From positions 62,001-126,000 of the forward strand of contig JARKIF010000038.1 in the NCBI GenBank assembly GCA_029378245.1: a DNA stretch of 64,000 nt, in the 5' to 3' direction. The notes under the pieces are model-generated. The model saw only the letters and a program-made list of their open reading frames with translations. It made no database searches and was not told the DNA's origin. Below, one piece after another: positions 59,101 to 64,000 of the stretch. Source of the DNA: Roridomyces roridus (Eukaryota > Basidiomycota > Agaricomycetes > Agaricales > Mycenaceae). The translations under genes and the position numbers were made by a program. The stretch's first letter is position 1. The number at the start of each line of letters is the position of its first letter.

Positions 59101-59215
59101 CGAACATTTCGAAAAAAAAAGGGAGAAGCACCTAGCCTTGCCAAGCGCTGCCGGGAATCGAACCTATGGAAGATTCACGGCGATGATTGGGTTCGGCACT
59201 CAGCACTTCTTGCCA
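59101..59215 (-). other. tRNA-like remnant with pol III-type terminator
   Basis: On the minus strand a perfect B box GGTTCGATTCC is followed by CAGCGCT, which can pair over 7 bp with AGTGCTG 50 nt upstream, and about 30 nt later by a run of nine T (nine A on the plus strand at 59112-59120). The span is about 64 nt, the T stem does not pair well and no D arm is visible, so this is not a functional tRNA. It may be a tRNA-derived repeat like those at 150-1560. Confidence 0.35.
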
Positions 59216-59279
59216 ACGTCCTCTCAAAATCGAGCTCTCAGATATCATCTCAGACCGGACTACGCATCGCCCCAGCTCA

Positions 59280-59650
59280 ATCAGACACGGCTCGCGTAAC
59301 CAGTAAGAATCTCTCCGTTCAACCCTTTCCTGTTCCGTGCGCGCGGACTGAGGATGGCCTTCACAGATGTCGATGAGTTCTGACCGCCCAGGTCTGAAAG
59401 AGAGGCCTGCGGATTAAAAGGTTATAGAACGTCTCATCGTCATCCCACTCTTCTCTCTTGAATCGAGCGGGAAAGACTCACCTAGGAGGATGCTCGCCAA
59501 GGGAAGTACAACTGCCTGCGCGCCAATGACGGAGGCGCACTCCCACTTCGACATGAAGTTGAGCGGACGGGTTGCACGAGCAGAAGCCATTTGCCAGAAT
59601 GGACCCTCTGGGGAATTGTTGCGCATTTCACTCCATCCGCGCCTCGTCCA
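59280..59650 (-). pseudogene. Family B fragment, copy B4
   Basis: Keeps the fourth exon ([20 protein letters not shown], then [25 protein letters not shown]) with its GTGAGT donor and part of the 3'-terminal sequence. Upstream exons are absent; the break is near 59650. Confidence 0.5.
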
Positions 59651-59829
59651 AACCCCAACTCTTCTGTTTCGTCACCTCATTTGAAAGATGATGGAGAGGG
59701 CCTTCATGCAGAGGAAGGTAGAGGTTGTCGAACGCACTTGAACGCGATGAAGCCAATGAAGCGAGGCATTTGGGCCTCGGCAGATATGTTACAGTTATAC
59801 GTGGAGAGCCAATTACCAACGCTTCATCA

Positions 59830-62173
59830 GGCACGGCTGGCGTAACTAGTACCCCTACTCTTTCGGTTTGAATCCCTCGTGTTCCGTACGCGCGGGGTCA
59901 AGGTGCCCACAGATGGAATCGGACGATGGACTCGGAAGACAGGTCTCAATGCTCGCTCCCTTTCCTGAGCTTCAACCCACATTGCCCAGCCTGCCGGTAC
60001 CACTAGCGCCCATATAGAGATTCAAAGACGCACTTGTGAGGAAATTCGCCAAGGGAAGAAGAATTCCGTACGCGCCAATCAAAGACTTGCACTCCCAGGT
60101 AGACAGCGGATCGACTGCGCAAGCTGTCGAAGCCATAGTCCAGAATGGACCCTCTGGCGACCTGAAGCGCATTGCAATCATGGCCAAAGCTGTACCAGTC
60201 GATATGATTTAGTGGCTGATGCATAGAATGCTGGGATTCTTTACGGTAGCACCACCAGAACACATCAGCAAAATCGCAGGTTCGTCTTTGGCGTCTTTTG
60301 CGTCTTGGTCAAGACGCAAAAGACAGAAAAGACAGAAATCTGGCCAAGACGGCGCATCTTGCCAAAGCTAAGTACATTTCTTGGGGAAGACAGATCTGTC
60401 TTGGCAAGACAAATCCATCTTGAGAAGACAGCAAACATCTTGGGCAAGCAACTGGGTGGCTTCATGAAGACACTCAAAAGACACGCAAGACACTCAGATT
60501 CCCGCAAGATGCACAAAAAGAAATGTATATTGATGTAAATAGTACAAGAGAAGTCGTATATCATGTATCATCGGGAAGAAGAATAGAGAAGCGCGCCGGT
60601 GTGACGCCAACATGGGGAACGTAGGTAAGGGCAAACAATGGGCGATGGGGCCTAGGGAGGAGGGATACTGGGGGGCCATGAACAGTCGGTCTTGGCGAAA
60701 CTTGCTGGCGGGTCTTGCACGGGAGTATGGGATGACGGCGGGTCGAAAGTCGAGCATTGGAAGTGGTAAGTCTTGGCGCGCTGTCTGACATCTTGAAGGG
60801 TTGAGGATCTTGATGCACTGTGAGATCTTGGGCCCATATTCGTGACGGCCAGGAAGGATAGCAAGTGGGAGGACTTGCAACGAGACTGTCGCCGTTGTTC
60901 CCGGCGACGACGACTGGCGGCAGCTACAGGATGGCGGCGACGGACAGGGCGGCGGTGTCATGAGTGGAGCGGGGGGAGCGTTTTCCTGCTTCGATGATGT
61001 GGGCTGACGAAGGCGAGAGACATCCGGGTTTGGGTGGTCTTCACTCCGTCGGTAGCGTGGGCCTTGTAGACGCCGGCAGAGACACTGGCAGAGTTCCGTG
61101 TGCGTCCTCGGAGCGATTGCGGCAGCGACAGGTGGGCATGGGGTCAGGAAGCGAACGGGCGGCTGAAGGCGAGCGACGCTGCGGACGATGACTGAGAGGG
61201 GGGAGGGCGGGATGGTGGGAGGAAGAAGAGAAGTGCGACGTGGCGAAATCACGCCATCCGTAAATACGTGAGTCATCTCGGGTATTCGTGATCCGGGCGG
61301 AGTTTGAAGCACTTGAAACATTTTCTTCTCTCCCTCATCTCTGTCCTCGACTGTCCGCTCCCCGGTGTCCCTCAATTTAATTTCAAGTCGGGCCCTTGTC
61401 GTCACGCTCACGGATGCAGGCACCTTATCGAGTTGCAACCGACACCAAGCCGACAGTGGCCCGACACCTCCCGGACAGCATCCCAGGCTTCTGAATACAA
61501 GCCTCGCTACGTGTCGAAGCTAATGCACAAAGGACATGTATTTGTTCCAGTCCTTATTGAATATAATATATGCACTGCAGTTTTTTTCTCGAGCTTAGAT
61601 TTGTCTTTGCGTCTTGCGATGAAATTCCATCTTCAGAAAACCCGAATCGTCTTGGGCAGCTTGGAGATCAGATGTACCTGAAACGCACATCCTTCAAAGA
61701 CAGATTAGTATCGCTAAGCCGTCCAAGACATCTTTCCCAAGCCCAAGATGCCCCAAGATGCCCCGCCAAGACAAAAGACGGCTCGTCAAGACAAAAGACG
61801 CCCAAGACGAACCTGCTATTTTGCTGATGCATGACAGCGCAGCCCAGGAATATAAGGTCCGCCTGTATCACATGAAGAACCAGAACACAAATGTCATGGC
61901 CGCCATGACAAAAAACGATGTGCACAAAGTCCTCGACGGCTAAGATTTCCGTGTTAGCGCGCGCCAAGATCTCGGGGAGAAAGCGCACTGTCTCCGAGAT
62001 GCGGAGCTCCGGCCGGTTTTGGAACGAAGGATACGAGAATGCACGCCCAGACGAGATGGACAAAGGAGACGGCAAGCCCGACAACTGCGCGCGCGCTGCA
62101 CGTTAGGCTACTGGAGTCCCGGGACCTTGCTTCACTCACAACAGAGGTCCGTTGCAACAGACGGCGACGACAT
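59830..62173 (-). pseudogene. Family B copy B5, split by a mobile element
   Basis: The 5' half (61830-62173) has MSSPSVATDLC, a short intron, VVGLAVSFVHLVWACILVSF and VEDFVHIVF. The 3' half (59830-60262) has FWWCY at the intron 3 donor, MRFRSPEGPFWTMASTACAV, STWECKSLIGAYGILLPLAN and 3'-terminal sequence. Placed together they follow the exon order of the intact gene B2. Between them lies the 1.56 kb element at 60263-61829. Small frame problems also occur in the 5' half. Confidence 0.55.
60263..61829. mobile_element. 1.56 kb element with inverted termini inside family B copy B5
   Basis: The ends are inverted repeats: left CATCAGCAAAATCGCAGGTT from 60263, right the complement of CATCAGCAAAATAGCAGGTT ending at 61829, continuing with TCGTCTT and GGCGTCTTTTG. 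Both termini are rich in AAGAC/GTCTT words. The interior has a long minus-strand frame (60494-61438) of low-complexity P/R/S composition that does not look like a transposase, so the element is probably non-autonomous. A clear target duplication was not found. Confidence 0.6.
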
Positions 62174-62912
62174 GCTGGCTGAGACCTAATGGGAGGGGGA
62201 AAGTGCTTTAGGGGCAAGGACTCGGAGTGGGCCAAACTATGGTTATGAAAAATGCGGTTTTCTTGGTACGTGCACGTGGCGGGAGTCAAGAAGTCACTTA
62301 GAAGTGTGCCGGCGCGGATCCTGATGATGACCGGCACAAGCGGTACCTTTGATGGCAGCGTGACTAGGTGTGACTCTCGATTAACCGCCACAAACACCAG
62401 TCGTTGACTTCCTTCCACCGTTCCTCCATGAAACTTGAACCATTCCCTAAGCTCCAAACAACAAATATGGTCCGAATATGCCTGGCTAAGTGCCTGCGAG
62501 AGGGATTGGGCTGAGTGTCACCAGAGGTTGCACCCGGAGGTCGGCGAGTTCAACTCGACATCGCAGAAACAACAGCCATGTTTGGTGGGGTGCAGCAGGT
62601 TGCAGGGTCCACGTAAAAATCCTGTTTTTTATTTTGAGGCTCAAATACATCCTGTTTTGCCACGGAGAAGGTTTGGGGACCCAGTTCTACCATGGTTGCA
62701 AGTGGGTGTGCCCGACGATCACCCAACTTTGCAGATTTCCTATGAGGATGGTTGCAAGTTGAATAGGGTGGCGGAGGCTAGTCGCGGCGGGTCTGGAACC
62801 AAATTGGAGGGTCAGGAGACATATCTGAACTGTCCCAAAGACTCCAGGAACACTACTTGGGCATCCAAGATGATTCGACACTAACACTTGTCCAATTACA
62901 TGACCTAACAGA
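62174..62912. other. Intergenic, nothing recognised
   Basis: Short open frames only. No domain, repeat or RNA signature was seen between the family B remnant and the last gene. Confidence 0.35.
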
Positions 62913-64000
62913 TTAATCCCAGTCCATGTCGGAATTCTCAGGTGAGTTTGATGCATCCTCCTCGTCCGGGTCCATCTGAGAGCCGGCGTCCTCGTCATCT
63001 TCGTCAATACCTCCCCATTCCGAGCAGTCCGAGTCCGTCTCTGTATCCGAGTCCGTATCCACCTCCATGTCAGCATCATCACGTTCTTCATTTAGTGCCG
63101 CCCTGCGGGCCTTCTTCATGCTGCCCATTATGTCAATACCCACAAAAGATCGCAGATTCAAGGTGAAACGTACCGTTTTTTATGGCGTCCGACAGCGGCC
63201 TTGACAGCAGTCAGCATATCGGCCTTGAGTTTCAACATGTTCTTGTTGGGGATGGCGGTGAGCACAGGGTCCTCGAATATCCGCCAATGGATCCGCATTT
63301 GAGCCGTAAGCTGTGCGAGGGTGAGCATGTTTAATTTCGGTGTTTCCATTATGACCGGGGTCGCCAGAAGTTCTGCACGACGCTCCGCCGCCTCCTGTAA
63401 TCGTTTTTCTTGAAGTGCCTTGTTTTCCTGTGCCTTCTGGATGAGAAGGTTCGCTTCGTCAACGCGGAACTGCTTGTTTGAGCCATCCGAATCCCGTTTG
63501 CGAGCCTCGCGCATTGCATACAAGATCATTTCGTCTGAGTTCGCGTGGGCCGAGATGAAGTCCTCGGTTTCATTCTGACGATACATCGCGCGGGCCTCGA
63601 AAAAGGCAATCGTGCCGGAGGGACATCTCGATTTCTGTTTGCGTGTGAAGGCGAGGATGCCTGGGACAAGCTGAATCCAGGTTCAGGAAGGTTTAATTTA
63701 AAAGCACTCACCTTCGTTCCGGTCGTTTGTACCATTAATCTCCATGTCCTCCTTCTCCTCCGCTGTCAGCTGATCAATCGGACCGTCCTCCTTGAACTCC
63801 TCCGTGAAGATGTCCCATCCTTTCACTCCACCGCTGAACATCGCCCGAATGGCATCTTTGAGACGCGGAAGCTCAGATGCCCGTTGCCGAATCTTGGTGA
63901 ATACGAAGGTATTCATGAGGGGTCGACCGTCGAGTGTGAGGTCGGAATCAAGCGTTGAAGCATTCAGGAGGAGCTCGGGGCTATCGGCGAGCTTCTGACA
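62913..64000 (-). CDS. Acidic/coiled-coil protein, 3' part (runs off the window)
   Basis: Three exons are visible: 64000-63712 (5' end outside), 63660-63174 and 63120-62913, joined in frame by 51- and 53-nt introns. Encoded pieces: STLDSDLTLDGRPLMNTFVF, AMFSGGVKGWDIFTEEF, CPSGTIAFFEARAMYRQNE, YAMREARKRDSDGSNKQF, a charged coiled coil (KAQENKALQEKRLQEAAERR), LNMLTLAQLTAQMRIHWRIF, and a very acidic tail (MEVDTDSDTETDSD, ending SDMDWD). It resembles a recurrent uncharacterised protein type in Agaricomycetes, but no named domain was recognised. Confidence 0.6.

Noticed and set aside
59130..59200. Functional tRNA gene on the minus strand
   Set aside because: The span between acceptor-like stems is only about 64 nt, the T stem mismatches and no D arm is visible.
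60494..61438. 314-codon minus-strand ORF inside the 1.56 kb element
   Set aside because: Composition is P/R/S/T-rich without domain, conserved motif or splice context; it is probably chance in GC-rich repeat DNA.

Overview
The window looks like nuclear DNA of a mushroom-forming basidiomycete (Agaricomycete). This is inferred from genes broken by many 45-60 nt GT-AG introns, from several F-box proteins, DUF6534 membrane proteins and extracellular beta-sandwich membrane proteins, and from a sedolisin, an alpha-dioxygenase-like haem enzyme and a GID/CTLH armadillo subunit. There are no operons, rRNA genes or CRISPR arrays. Coordinates of multi-exon genes span first to last coding base; exon limits were worked out by hand from reading frame and splice signals.

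Layout. 0-1.6 kb: array of tRNA-like (SINE-like) repeats with a foldback element. 1.7-9.7 kb: RING-finger gene (minus), forkhead factor, F-box gene. 10-17 kb: two tandem DUF6534 genes with repeated upstream blocks. 17-26 kb: two single-pass membrane proteins, an F-box pseudogene, a GT8 glycosyltransferase and a small membrane protein. 27-31 kb: third DUF6534 copy (decayed), a broken member of a second membrane family ('family B') and an F-box gene. 32-35.5 kb: sedolisin protease, BLES03/DUF1917 protein and a TGA-interrupted membrane ORF. 36.06-41.90 kb: a 5.84 kb DNA transposon with 83-bp terminal inverted repeats and an 8-bp target duplication; its gene is damaged. 41.9-44.4 kb: GID5/ARMC8-like gene, whose start lies 35 bp past the transposon's target duplication. 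44.4-46.8 kb: a forkhead-gene fragment, one intact and one decayed family B gene, and a tandem repeat. 47.4-49.6 kb: alpha-dioxygenase-like gene. 49.7-55.8 kb: a 2.19 kb tandem duplication of a membrane-receptor-like gene, with a 382-bp TA-flanked MITE between the copies. 56-58.8 kb: GHKL-ATPase-like protein. 59-62.2 kb: family B fragments, one split by a 1.56 kb element. 62.9 kb to the end: 3' part of an acidic coiled-coil gene running off the window.

The main theme is local gene amplification followed by decay, with mobile elements landing between or inside the copies. Single-copy housekeeping-type genes (RING, forkhead, GT8, sedolisin, DUF1917, GID5, alpha-dioxygenase) sit between the amplified blocks and read as intact. 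The strongest candidate for something undescribed is the 36.06-41.90 kb transposon and its multi-zinc-module protein.
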